NCBI RefSeq assembly: GCF_036345175.1
Contig: NZ_CP107780.1
Span: 992,001-1,056,000 of the forward strand
Reading direction: 5' to 3'
Length of the DNA stretch: 64,000 nucleotides
From: Streptomyces sp. NBC_00576
Lineage (GTDB): Bacteria > Actinomycetota > Actinomycetes > Streptomycetales > Streptomycetaceae
Part shown: positions 18,530 to 27,711 of the stretch, piece by piece
Layout: every line of letters begins with the position of its first letter
Numbering within the stretch: position 1 is the first letter of the stretch
The notes under the pieces: generated by a model
Told to the model about the DNA's origin: nothing
Database searches by the model: none
The model's input: the letters and a program-made list of their open reading frames with translations, nothing else
Position numbers and translations under genes: made by a program

Positions 18530-18544
18530 GGGAGAAATTCTCCC
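18530..18544. promoter_or_regulatory. Palindrome GGGAGAA-A-TTCTCCC
   Basis: A perfect 7-bp inverted repeat about 30 bases before the start of the tandem-prodomain gene, in its probable 5' untranslated region. The GGAGAA/TTCTCC half-sites recur upstream of the chymotrypsin-like protease (22261-22283). Confidence 0.45.
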
Positions 18545-18630
18545 TGACCCATGCGAGTGAAGAGATTTCCGCCAGCGCATTGCAGGCATCTTTACGGCGG
18601 ATTCGGAATGTAATTCTGGGACCTCACCGC

Positions 18631-18662
18631 TTGATTCACAACCCTTTCATGTCGTGAATCAA
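18631..18662. promoter_or_regulatory. 9-bp inverted repeat upstream of the tandem-prodomain gene
   Basis: TTGATTCAC (18631-18639) and GTGAATCAA (18654-18662) are perfect complements with a 14-base loop in an AT-rich upstream region. It may be an operator or a terminator; the position does not decide. Confidence 0.4.
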
Positions 18663-18779
18663 AATTCTGGAGCATCCGGCCAGCGGTTCATGATTCGCCC
18701 TAATTAAATGGGCGTTCAGGTCGCCCCATTATCAGGTCGTCCCCGAGTCGAACTCGAACGCTTTTTCACGTCTTTCCCG

Positions 18780-19543
18780 CCCGGGGATGATTTCCCGTCT
18801 GCCGTTTGGGTGTCTGCGCAGCCGGGTTCGCGGCCGGAAGCGACGGGTACGGGGCATCCGGTGCGGTACGCGACCAGGACACGAGCGCCCAGGGGGGGCG
18901 TCAAGGCGTACGGTGACCTGGCGCCACTGCGCGTGGCTGGTGCGTACAAGGTGGCCGGTGTCGACAGCGACGGGCACCACGGTGACAGCTGTCTCCGTTT
19001 GCAGGACGGCTGCCTGTGGATAGTGGGTGTACTGCTCCGGATCGCCAATGAAGGCGAAGGCCACGTCGCGTCCGTCCCGGCCGAGGCGGGCTGAGGCCCC
19101 GGGGAGGTGCGCGTCGCCGTCTCCCGGTGGGCCCGGTCCGTAGTGGCGGACCGCCGGATCGAGGACCCGCAGCGGTTCCTCGGCCCCGTCGATCTCGATC
19201 CGCCAGATGGGCAGCCGTCGTGGCCCTCGGTCCGTGGCGAAGATCGCCGTGTCCCATCGAGCCGCGAGGACACGCAGCGGGCGGCCGACTGCCCGGGTGG
19301 CGGCCGGGCCTGGCCACCGTCGATCCGCCAGAGCCCGCAGCGCCTGGCGTGGGACGCCGGGTTCCGCCTCGATGGGTCCGTGCTGGAAGTCCCGCTTTTG
19401 CCGTGCCGGAGGGAAACCTCCCGCCGAAGGACACGGCCTGTTCGGTCAGGACGGGAGGGCGCGGTAGTTCTCGGACGGCGAAGCCGGACCAGCGGGCCAG
19501 GGGTGCCGCGAGCCAGGGCGTATTCGGTGTCGGGGTCCCACAT
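18780..19543 (-). pseudogene. Conserved hypothetical protein broken by frameshifts
   Basis: The protein-like text moves between three minus-strand frames: WDPDTEYALARGTPGPLVR near 19540; SGFAVRELPRPPVLTEQAV near 19480; a long convincing run (LPIWRIEIDGAEEPLRVLD, then VAFAFIGDPEQYTHYPQAAV) between about 19390 and 18930; and LGARVLVAYRTGCPVPVAS near 18870. At least three frameshifts are needed to join them. No family was recognised. Confidence 0.5.
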
Positions 19544-19572
19544 CTGTCATCCCTCGAGTCACGCGGTGCGTG

Positions 19573-20790
19573 TCAGCCCGCCGCCGGCGCCTTGACACGT
19601 GCTCTGGTCCTGACCGTGGCTCCGGAAACGGGCTTGGCGGTGGTCTGCGCGTGGCCGAAGCTCTTGAGGACGACTGTCAGCAAGGCTGTGACGAGGACGC
19701 CGGCCAGTAGGGCGAGGAGGAAGAACGGCAACTTGCCGAAGTGGTTCAAGGCCATGACGCCGCCGAAGGGAACGTACGTGGTGGCATCCGTGGCCATGAC
19801 CAACGCGGCGCTGACTGCCCCGCCGGCCATGCAGGCCGGGATCACCCGCAGGGGGGCGGCGAAAGCGAAGGGAAGGGCGCCTTCTGGGACGGCGACCGCG
19901 CCGAGCAGCCATACGACCTTGCCGCAGTCGCGTTCCGCCACGCTGAACAGCTTGGGGCGCACGAGCGTGGCCAGCGACATGGCCAGCGGAGGGACCATGC
20001 GGGCTGCCACGACCGCTGCCATGATGGTCAGGTTCAGCGGTGCGGCGTCGGCGGGGTTGTCGCCATTGAGGCCTGCCAGCCCGAAGGACATGGCGGTGCC
20101 TGCCAGGATCCCGTTGAGGTCGACGCATGCCATGAGTCCGAGAACCAGGCCCAGTACGACGACATTCTGGAACTGCAGTCGGCCCATTTCATCGTGCAGC
20201 CACTGAGCCAACGCGCTGATCTGCGGTGCGACGAAAGCGAAGAGCGAGGCTGTGGTGCAGAGGGTGGACAACAGCGGGACGAGAAGGGTGTTTGCGGGCC
20301 TCTGCAGAGCCGACGGAAGGGGGATGCGCTGGAGCGCCAGTGTGGTGACGCCCGCAATGACGCCGGCCATCGGGCCGCCGAGATAGCCCATGTCGAGGCC
20401 GATCGCGGCCATGCCGCCAATCAGGCCGGCGGTCACGGCCGGTAGACCCGCCAGGGCGTAGGCGATGTAGGCGCCGATGAGCGGGGGGAGGAATGCCAGC
20501 AGACTGGTACCGCTCTTGGCCAGCAGCCCGCCCCAGGTATCGGCCTGAGTCCAGTCGCCGTTGCTCAGCGCGGCGGTGCCGGTTGAGGTGATGTCCGGGC
20601 CGCTGATGATGAAGGCGAGGGCGACCAGCAGTCCGCCGATCACGGTGAGGAGGCCGAGATAGGGCGTCCCGAAAAGGAGCCAGCTGCGCGCTCGGACGTG
20701 GGCGCGCATGCCCGGTTCGATGCTCGGGCGCAGGTGGATCGAGGTCGGGGTGACGGACGTGGTGGTGCGGCGGTTGCCAGCGGAAGTCAT
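19573..20790 (-). CDS. PTS EIIC membrane permease (fructose type), stand-alone
   Basis: A 405-residue polytopic protein from the ATG at 20790 (GGAG 9 bases upstream); longer in-frame starts lack a ribosome site. Many hydrophobic helices are present. The EIIC signature VPEGALPFAFAAPLRVIPA is clear, as is the segment VMATDATTYVPFGGVMALNH. In fructose transporters this channel is normally fused to EIIB and EIIA, neither of which is here or next door. It would need partners encoded elsewhere, or may work unconventionally. It lies downstream of the chymotrypsin-like protease gene on the same strand, about 180 bases away. Confidence 0.85.
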   Translation of the reverse strand: MTSAGNRRTTTSVTPTSIHLRPSIEPGMRAHVRARSWLLFGTPYLGLLTVIGGLLVALAFIISGPDITSTGTAALSNGDWTQADTWGGLLAKSGTSLLAFLPPLIGAYIAYALAGLPAVTAGLIGGMAAIGLDMGYLGGPMAGVIAGVTTLALQRIPLPSALQRPANTLLVPLLSTLCTTASLFAFVAPQISALAQWLHDEMGRLQFQNVVVLGLVLGLMACVDLNGILAGTAMSFGLAGLNGDNPADAAPLNLTIMAAVVAARMVPPLAMSLATLVRPKLFSVAERDCGKVVWLLGAVAVPEGALPFAFAAPLRVIPACMAGGAVSAALVMATDATTYVPFGGVMALNHFGKLPFFLLALLAGVLVTALLTVVLKSFGHAQTTAKPVSGATVRTRARVKAPAAG

Positions 20791-20970
20791 GGTGAGGCTC
20801 CAGGCGAGTACGGTGCCGCCCGCTGAGGGCGGGGACGTCTGTGTCCAGGGCACGGCGGTGGGGTGAGCGGACAATGACAGCAACGGCGGCCGTGGCAGGC
20901 GGGGTGCCCACTCGCCACGGCCGTTGGCGGGCGTTGCCCATCGCACCGGTCCGGCGAGCCGGATGCGGTG

Positions 20971-22158
20971 TCAGGTGACGAGGGTGCTGGAGGTGTCGTT
21001 CAGAATGTTGCTGATCTTCACTCCGACCATGCGGGTTCCGATGAGACCGCTGTGCAGACCGACGATCATGGCACCGCTGTCGGTCGAGTCCGGAACGTAG
21101 ATGGGGGCGCCGGAGTCACCACCCTGCGTGAGTGTTCCATTGCAGTAGCAGGGATTGTTGGTTCCTCCCCGCTCGTAGAGGAATCCACTGTTGTGCTGGG
21201 GACCGATACCGCCGGTGTTGGGCCAGACGACACTGAACGCGTTGTTCGTGATCTTGTGGCCGCAGTGGACGAGTGTGGTCTGCCCGCTCACACACACCTG
21301 CTGGTTGAGCGTCGCACCGTGATACCCGTAGATAAAGTGCGTGCTGGTGCTCATGGTGTAGCCGCCGGTATAGATGTACTTGTCGTAGTCCTTTCCGCCG
21401 ATCATTTCGGTGTCGATGGAGTTGAACTTGTGCTCGACTACGCCGAGCGACGGACCGTGCGTGCTCCCGTTCCAGACCTGGTTGTTGAACGGGAAGCAGT
21501 GCGCCGCTGTCAGCAGATGTTCTTTGAACGGGTTCGTCCTGTCGTGCACGGCGAATCCGGAGGTGCATACACCCCCGCCGTTCGTTATCGAGCTGCCACC
21601 GAAGAAAGGCGACACATCCGCCCACCGGGTGTTCTGGGCTTCGAACCGCTCCTGCTTCACCTCGACGGCGCCAGGGTAGGAAGCGAGCAGCTTGGTGAGG
21701 GCGGACCTGGGCGCGTCGGTGGTCAGCGCCACCTTGCCGGTGGCGCTGTCGTAGGTGGTGGCGACGCCGTACTTCTGCGCGTCGGAGTGCCACTTGCGGC
21801 CTGTCGCCGCCTCCTCGATCCGCTTCACCTTGTCCTTGGTGAGGCCGCTCATCCTGACGGTGACGTCGACGCCCTGCGGAATCGCCTTCAGTACGGCGGC
21901 CTTCTGAGCGGCGGAGACGTCCGCTGCCAGGGACAGCACCGGCTTGGCGCCGTTCGAGAGGCCCAGCACGGAAGCCTGCGACTCAGCGAGCGCAGTGAGC
22001 TTGTTCCACTGCTGCGAGGTCGGCGCGGTACCGGTGGACGCCGTCCCGGCGGCGGGCGCCGAGGGCTGCGCCGCCCACGCCGATACGGGTGCCGCGAGCG
22101 GAATCGCGGCGGCTGCGAGCACGCCCACCAGCATTCCTGCGCGACGCTTGGATCTCAT
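20971..22158 (-). CDS. Secreted chymotrypsin-like (S1) serine protease with prodomain
   Basis: A 395-residue exported protease from the ATG at 22158 (a GTG at 22191 is an alternative). A signal peptide ends near residue 30. The propeptide (about 50-175) includes VRMSGLTKDKVKRIEEAATG and KVALTTDAPRSALTKLLASY. The catalytic domain has His220 (LLTAAHCF), Asp249 (SIDTEM) and Ser349 (GGDSGAP), so the triad is intact. Six or more cysteines suggest disulfides. The propeptide motif is shared with the two repeats of the 17393 gene. A GGAGAA inverted repeat stands in its upstream region. The likely role is extracellular protein digestion. Confidence 0.92.
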   Translation of the reverse strand: MRSKRRAGMLVGVLAAAAIPLAAPVSAWAAQPSAPAAGTASTGTAPTSQQWNKLTALAESQASVLGLSNGAKPVLSLAADVSAAQKAAVLKAIPQGVDVTVRMSGLTKDKVKRIEEAATGRKWHSDAQKYGVATTYDSATGKVALTTDAPRSALTKLLASYPGAVEVKQERFEAQNTRWADVSPFFGGSSITNGGGVCTSGFAVHDRTNPFKEHLLTAAHCFPFNNQVWNGSTHGPSLGVVEHKFNSIDTEMIGGKDYDKYIYTGGYTMSTSTHFIYGYHGATLNQQVCVSGQTTLVHCGHKITNNAFSVVWPNTGGIGPQHNSGFLYERGGTNNPCYCNGTLTQGGDSGAPIYVPDSTDSGAMIVGLHSGLIGTRMVGVKISNILNDTSSTLVT

Positions 22159-22260
22159 GAGAGGTCTCAACTTGTTCTCCTGGGAAGTCACGGAAGCGTG
22201 ACCGAATTCGCCGTACCCCTCCCCTGCGGTCGGGGGGCCTGAATTGTCCTGAATACTCTC

Positions 22261-22283
22261 GCCGGAGAATGTACTTCTCCGGC
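22261..22283. promoter_or_regulatory. 9-bp inverted repeat upstream of the S1 protease
   Basis: GCCGGAGAA (22261-22269) and TTCTCCGGC (22275-22283) with a five-base centre, about 100 bases before the protease start. It shares GGAGAA/TTCTCC half-sites with the palindrome at 18530. Confidence 0.45.
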
Positions 22284-22322
22284 CGATCCAGGAGCGGGGG
22301 CCCTCTCGGTGCCGTAACGTGC

Positions 22323-22379
22323 TCAGGCGCAGGATTCTTCATCGGAATTACCTTCTCGGAAGCGCAGGAGGACTTTCAT
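22323..22379 (-). CDS. Possible 18-residue peptide upstream of the S1 protease
   Basis: ATG at 22379 follows GGGAGAAGCGACTC, an ideally spaced ribosome site, and opens an 18-codon frame (MKVLLRFREGNSDEESCA) ending in TGA. It lies about 165 bases before the protease start on the same strand. It may be a leader peptide or a chance frame. Only the strong ribosome site supports it. Confidence 0.25.
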   Translation of the reverse strand: MKVLLRFREGNSDEESCA

Positions 22380-23367
22380 GAGTCGCTTCTCCCGCAATGA
22401 GTCGGAGTGACACAGAGGCGCCGCCGAGAAAGAGGCTTCGGAATGGGAAGAAGCCACCCTCGGACCGCTTCGAACAGAAAGGAGCCCGCCTCGGGATCTG
22501 GTCAACGCAACCAGATGCACCGGCGCCCGGGGGCAGAGCGGCTCGCGGGCACGAGCCGGTGCCGCCGGGGTTGATCTTCCGCTTGCGTCATGCCGCTGAT
22601 GATGGGTGTGCGGACTGACGCAGCGCCATTGGTGGTTCTGCCCAGTCGGCCCGCTTGGGTCCATGGGTCGTTCTACCCACGCCGCTGACCTGCAATAACG
22701 CCCCCGGCCGACGTCGATTGCAGGGCCCGCCAAGATCCCCGGCGCCGTGTGCCCGCCCATCCCGGCTGCGCTCGCGCGTCCTATTGCTGGAGCGCGCCGG
22801 GCCGGCTCCGACTGAGAAGTGCAGAAACCGATCCACAGGTTGAGGTCCTGCGCGCGCCGCCCGGTAGCGGCCCGCTCACGGCCATGATCGCGCCAGCGGA
22901 CATCGGGGGACACGCCCGGCCCTCCTCGGTCCGCGAGCCCGCGTCCTGGGCCGGGCCGAGGCCGACCGTCCGCCGCTCGGACCGCACCGCGCGCTTTCGT
23001 ATGGGCCGGCTCTCGCCGTGCCCGATGACCGAGTCCTCTCCACACGACCACATGCCGGGTGACCACGGTCTCGACGGCCTCAGTCATCATGCGCGCGAAA
23101 CCGCCGAAGGCGGACGCCCCGCACACCCGACGCGACCAGCAACGAAGGTCATCGGCATGAAAACAGCCCCAACCTGGTCATCACGAGAAGGTCGCTGCCC
23201 CCCCATACGATCCGAGCGGACCGACCACCCCAGGCATCCGCCACAGACCGAAATCCCTGGCGGTGGGCCGCCCGCGGTTGCGTCCAGGTAAGTGGAGGGT
23301 ACGAGTGGTGCCCTCATAGATGAACGACCACCGGCTGATCTTCGAAGTATCGAAGGAGATCAGCACC
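22380..23367. other. Gene-free stretch of nearly 1 kb
   Basis: No convincing coding frame. The long open frames on both strands have Arg/Pro/Gly-rich compositions typical of unconstrained high-GC DNA. The last 60 bases are the upstream region of the IS256 relic. Confidence 0.45.
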
Positions 23368-24260
23368 ATGACCACACCTGACGCTGCGGCGAGTCCCGAT
23401 CTGCTACGCGCGATGGTCAAGACGTTCGCCGACGCACTCATGTCCGCGGAGGCCGATGCCTTCTGCAATGCCGAGTACGGTCAGGTCAGCGACGAACGCG
23501 TCAACCACTGCAACAGATATCGCCCGCGCGAGTGGGCCACGAGGGCCGGGACCATTGCGCTGGCCATTCCCAAGGTGCGCCAGGGCAGTTGCTTCCCGCA
23601 CTGGCTCCTCGAACGACGCCGCCGGGCCGACCAGGCCCTCATCTTGGAGGTTCGCGAGGGCGGCCGCATCATCAACGTCCACGCACTGATCGCCGTCGGC
23701 GTCAACGCCGACGGCCACCGCGAGATCCCCTGCCCGGACGTCGCCTCCAGCGAAGACGCCGCAGGCTGGCTCGCCTTCCTGTGTTCCGCGCGTGGCCTGT
23801 CCGGCGTTCAGCTGGTCGTATCCGACGCCCATGCCGGTCTGGTCAACACGATCGGAGCGGTGCTACCCGGCGCTTCGCGGCAGCGTTGCCGCACCCACTA
23901 CGCCGGCGCGTTGCTGAGCCAGGTGCCCACGTCGGCCCAGCCTTGGGTGGCACGCTGCTGCGGATCGTCTTCGAACAACCCGACACGAAGGCTGTCCAGG
24001 CCCAGATGCGGCGCGCCCTGGGACGCGCTGGAAGCCAAGTTCCCCAAAGCCGCAGCCCACTTGGAGACCGCCCAGCACGATCTCCTGGCGTTCACTGCGT
24101 TCCCGCGCGAGATCTGGCGGTTGATCTGGTCCAACAACCCGCAGGAGCGGCTGAACAAGGAGATCCGGCGTCGCACCAACGACGAATGGAACAGGCCCGC
24201 CGCTACATGGGACTCGCCCTACTGGCCCCGGCCAGCCTACCGATCCCGGTCAGGCGACCA
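23368..24260 (+). pseudogene. IS256-family (mutator) transposase, internally deleted
   Basis: It begins with a good GGAG site and MTTPDAAASPDLLRAMVKTF. IS256 motifs follow: AIPKVRQGSCFPHWLLERRR, VREGGRIINVHALIAVGVNA, LVVSDAHAGLV, RCRTHYAGALL and IWSNNPQERLNKEIRRRTND. About 75 residues are deleted after LLERRRRADQALI, removing the first catalytic Asp. Further frameshifts occur near 23950 and 24200 (the end is read as ARRYMGLALLAPASLPI in another frame). It cannot transpose by itself. Confidence 0.85.
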
Positions 24261-24296
24261 GCGGATCACATGCGGAAGGGGACGGCCTCTGGCACA

Positions 24297-26579
24297 TCAC
24301 TCCTGCGCAGTGGATACGCGTCCCCGGCTTTCCACCCACCAGGCTGCGATCTGGGCACGCGAGCTGAAACCCAGTTTCGCCAGGATGTTCTCGACGTGGC
24401 GGTCGGCCGTGCTCGTGGAGCGTTCGAGGGCGGACGCGATCTGCCTGTTGCTCATACCCTTGGCCACCAGGGCTGCGACCTCCTGCTCCCGGGGAGTCAG
24501 CGGGAAGGGCGAGGTGACCGGGGCCGTGGCGGTGGGAGTGTCGATCTCCAAGGCGAAGTCGATGGCCTGCTCCGGGCCGACGTGGCGGGCACCCTCGGTG
24601 AGCGCTTCGGTGAACGAGGCCCGGCCCACAGCCCGTACAACCTGTTCCTCACACCGCTCGTGGTAATCGGACATACGCCGATTCAATGACGACAACACGG
24701 TGCCGACTTCCCGACACAGGGCATCCGCGGCGCCCAGTAGCCGTCCCGCCCGCACATAACTACCGCCGGAGGCGGTCGCCCAGGCGAGCTGCTCAAGCAT
24801 CAACGCGACCGACACATAGTCGTTGAAGCCCCGCATGCATTCGAGTGCGGTCCGGATATGCGATTTGGCCGCCTCCACTTCGCCTCGGACCCAGGCGTTG
24901 TTGCCGAGCGCCAGCAACAGACGCGCGCGCGCCCACCGCTCCCCGTATGCCTCGGTGATGGCGAGGGCCTTCCTGCCCGTGTCCGATGCGCGAGAGTCCC
25001 CGGAAATGAGCTGCCCTTGGGCCAATGCGATCAGCCAGCCGGCCGCTTCGCGCTCCTCACCCAGCTCGGTCAGGGCGGCCACCGCCTGCTCGTAATGAGA
25101 CGTTGCCTCCCCAACTCGCCCCTGGTGCTGCGCCGAAATGCCGCGGAAGCCGTGCAGGAAGGCGCGCAGCAAGTCACGCTCCGCACACCGGTCCAGTTCC
25201 CTGACCAGTTCGTCCGCCTCGTCCAGCCACCGGTCACCCACGGTCAGGTCGCCCTGCATCAGAGGCACCCAGGTTCCGAGGATCAACGCCCGGGCGCGGG
25301 TCGGCGTGGGCTCGGGCGCTGCGGCGAGCGCCCGCTCCAACTGCCGACGCCCCTCGCGGAGGAATCCCGTGTGCCAGTGGTGGCTCAGCGCCGTGACCAG
25401 GGCGAGTCTGGCCTGGTTGTCGGCGTCGCAGTCCAGGGCCGCCAACAGGTTGGGGTGTTCAGCGCGCAGCCTTTCCAGTGCTTCCGCCTGGTCGGGGCCG
25501 AACCAGCAGTCGTCGATGTGCTGGGCGAGGGCGAGGATGAAGTCCCGGTGGCGCAATTGCAGCCGTTCCTCCTCGCCGGACTCGACGAGCCGCTCGCGCG
25601 CGTACTGCCGGATGGTCGCCAGTAGCCGGTAGCGCAGCGGACTCCGTCCCTCGCACGTCAGCACGACAGAGCGCATGATCAGTCGGTCCAGCAGGTCCAT
25701 GACCTCGTCAGGATCGATACCGTCGCCCGCGCAGACGCCTTCGACGCTGTCCAGGGTGAAGTCACCGGCGAACACCGACAACCGGGCCCACAACAGCTGC
25801 TCGGCGGTACTGCACAGATCCCAGCTCCACTCGACCGTCGCACGCAGCGTGCGCTGATGCGGCGACGCGCCCCTCGAACCGACCGTGAGCAGCGCGAACC
25901 GGTTCTCCAGCCGGTCTGCCACCTGCTCAAAGGTGAAGCTTCGCAGCCGCGACGCGGCCAGCTCGATAGCCAGCGGCAGTCCGTCGAGGTCCTCGCACAG
26001 CCGGATGACCGCGGGCCGGTCCGCCTCGGTGATCTCAAAGAACGGCCGAACGGCGGTGACCCGGTCCCGCAGCAGTTCCACCGCTTCGTCCGAAGGCAGG
26101 GGGTCCACGACAAGGACGTGCTCGCCGGTGACACCCAGCCTCTCCCGGCTCGTCGCCAGAACGCGCAGCTCGGCCGCGGCGGAGAGCAGCCCCACCACCA
26201 CCTGCGCGCAGGCGTCGAGCAGGTGCTCGCAGTTGTCCAGCACCAGCAGTGCCCGGCGCCGGGACAGATATCCCGCGAGCTGCTCCAGGCCAGCCAGGGA
26301 GCCCTGCTCCGCCAGCCTCAGGGCGTACACGATCGCGGACGCCACCGCCGACGGGTCCTGCACCGGTGTCAGGTCCACCAACCACACCCCGCCCGGGAAC
26401 TCCTTCACCGAGGCTGCGGTCGCCTCCATGGCCAGCCGGGTCTTGCCCACCCCGCCCGGCCCTGTGAGTGTCAGCAGTCGCGCCGTCTCCAGACGGCGAC
26501 GGACCTCGGCGGTCTCACGCCGCCTGCCCACGAACGTGCTGATCGGAGCAGGCAGGTTATTCGCTGGGGTGGCGCACAT
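24297..26579 (-). CDS. Large AfsR/LuxR-type ATPase regulator (NB-ARC, TPR, LuxR HTH)
   Basis: A 760-residue cytoplasmic signal-transduction ATPase. Near the N-terminus are Walker A (TGPGGVGKTRL) and Walker B (RALLVLDNCEHLLD) motifs of the STAND/NB-ARC class. The middle is helical and repeat-rich (TPR-like, about residues 350-650). The C-terminal 65 residues are a LuxR-type helix-turn-helix (LTPREQEVAALVAKGMSNRQ then IASALERSTSTADRHVENIL). Such regulators activate secondary-metabolism or catabolic genes when an effector binds. The target here is not clear: the neighbours are relics. The stop lies only about 40 bases from the IS256 remnant. Confidence 0.92.
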   Translation of the reverse strand: MCATPANNLPAPISTFVGRRRETAEVRRRLETARLLTLTGPGGVGKTRLAMEATAASVKEFPGGVWLVDLTPVQDPSAVASAIVYALRLAEQGSLAGLEQLAGYLSRRRALLVLDNCEHLLDACAQVVVGLLSAAAELRVLATSRERLGVTGEHVLVVDPLPSDEAVELLRDRVTAVRPFFEITEADRPAVIRLCEDLDGLPLAIELAASRLRSFTFEQVADRLENRFALLTVGSRGASPHQRTLRATVEWSWDLCSTAEQLLWARLSVFAGDFTLDSVEGVCAGDGIDPDEVMDLLDRLIMRSVVLTCEGRSPLRYRLLATIRQYARERLVESGEEERLQLRHRDFILALAQHIDDCWFGPDQAEALERLRAEHPNLLAALDCDADNQARLALVTALSHHWHTGFLREGRRQLERALAAAPEPTPTRARALILGTWVPLMQGDLTVGDRWLDEADELVRELDRCAERDLLRAFLHGFRGISAQHQGRVGEATSHYEQAVAALTELGEEREAAGWLIALAQGQLISGDSRASDTGRKALAITEAYGERWARARLLLALGNNAWVRGEVEAAKSHIRTALECMRGFNDYVSVALMLEQLAWATASGGSYVRAGRLLGAADALCREVGTVLSSLNRRMSDYHERCEEQVVRAVGRASFTEALTEGARHVGPEQAIDFALEIDTPTATAPVTSPFPLTPREQEVAALVAKGMSNRQIASALERSTSTADRHVENILAKLGFSSRAQIAAWWVESRGRVSTAQE

Positions 26580-26691
26580 ATCTCAATTTTATGCGAATCA
26601 GATCAATCCACATCCACCTTCCGTAGGATCTGTCCGGTTTCCTCCGACGACTTGCCGACCGGTACGCTCGACGGTCCGGCAGCCTCGCCCG

Positions 26692-27335
26692 TCACAGCTT
26701 CCTCTTCCGCAGAAAACCCCGCGACCGCCGCTCCGGCCAGGTGTTGATCACATTCTCCGGTGGTGAGACTGCGGGGAGTCTCTGTTCATGGCGAACCTCA
26801 CGCCCTGCCGCCTTGCCCGCAGGACTCCTCGTCGCGCAGGTCGAGCCGGTGCGGGTGGGCGCTGATCTCCAGAGCGGTGCCGCTGCAAGCGCAGGCGGCG
26901 AAGACCGCGTCGGGTTCGGCATCGATGCCGGGGCGCCTGCCGATGAGGCGGGAGGCGGGGTGGCCCGTGATGGCGACGTACGGGTTCTCGCAGACCCCGT
27001 GCCCGCCGCCGGGTCAGCGCGTCACGCCCCAGGTTGACGTGCGAGTGAACCGAGGCCGACGGGGCGAGCCCGACGGTGAGGTCGGTATGGGTGTGCGCAG
27101 GTCCGACTCTGTGATCGGTGCGGGCAGTTCGACCCGCAGCCCGGCCTCGATCTCGCCGCGGTCCTCGCGCAGGGTCGGCGCGACGCAGGGCAGTCCGAGC
27201 TGCGCGCAGACCTCCTCCTCGGTCTCGGAGACGATCTTGTCACCGGTCTCGACGTCGAAGAGCCCGTACTCTGAGAGCTTGAGCTTCTGATGGACGGCGC
27301 GCTCGCGGGTGCGGTGATTGTGCGCCTTGGACGGT
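26692..27335 (-). pseudogene. PolX-family DNA polymerase / PHP phosphoesterase, C-terminal remnant
   Basis: Minus-strand text matches the C-terminal half of bacterial PolX: KLKLSEYGLFDVETGDKIVS and LPCVAPTLREDRGEIEAGLR near 27300-27160, then after a deletion the PHP region NPYVAITGHP and RLIGRRPGIDAEPDAVF near 26990, SGTALEISAHPHRLDLRDEE, and the ending PPENVINTWPERRSRGFLRK before the stop at 26692. The polymerase half and the PHP metal-binding segments between the blocks are deleted, and frames change between the blocks. Confidence 0.8.
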
Positions 27336-27394
27336 GAAGTACTGGAGCGCGACTCCCAGGAGTCCAGCTGCCCGACACCCAGGTCAAACGTGCG

Positions 27395-27711
27395 GCCTCG
27401 TCGCGATCTGCGACCTCACCGAACTGGAAGTCCTCTACTCGGATCGTTCGGCCACGGACCGCGTCCGCTTGAAGGCGGCACTCGACGCCCACTACACCTG
27501 GTGCCCCATGCCCGAGGGCGTCTACCGCCGCTCACGCACCATCCAGGAACAACTGACCGCCAAGGGGGAGCACCGCAGCGCGGGCCCCGTCGACCTCCTG
27601 GTAGCCGCCACGGAAGAAGCAGGACTCACCCTGCTCCACTACGACCACGACTTCGAAACCATCGCTCGCACGACGGGCCAGCCGGTCCGCACGATCGACC
27701 TCAAGCAGTAG
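27395..27711 (+). pseudogene. VapC-type PIN toxin lacking its N-terminus
   Basis: The text runs CDLTELEVLYSDRSATDRVR, KAALDAHYTWCPMPEGVYRR, QLTAKGEHRSAGPVDLLVAA and LLHYDHDFETIARTTGQPVR before the stop at 27711. It is a PIN ribonuclease from about residue 30 onward; the first strand with the initial catalytic Asp is replaced by unrelated sequence joined to the PolX remnant. No VapB antitoxin gene is next to it. The last 190 bases plus about 80 bases beyond the stop are repeated at 16896-17170. Confidence 0.75.

Noticed and set aside
23532..24689. A 385-codon plus-strand frame over the IS256 relic and the regulator end
   Set aside because: Only short pieces match IS256; the rest is antisense to the LuxR-type regulator. 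It reflects frameshifts in the relic.
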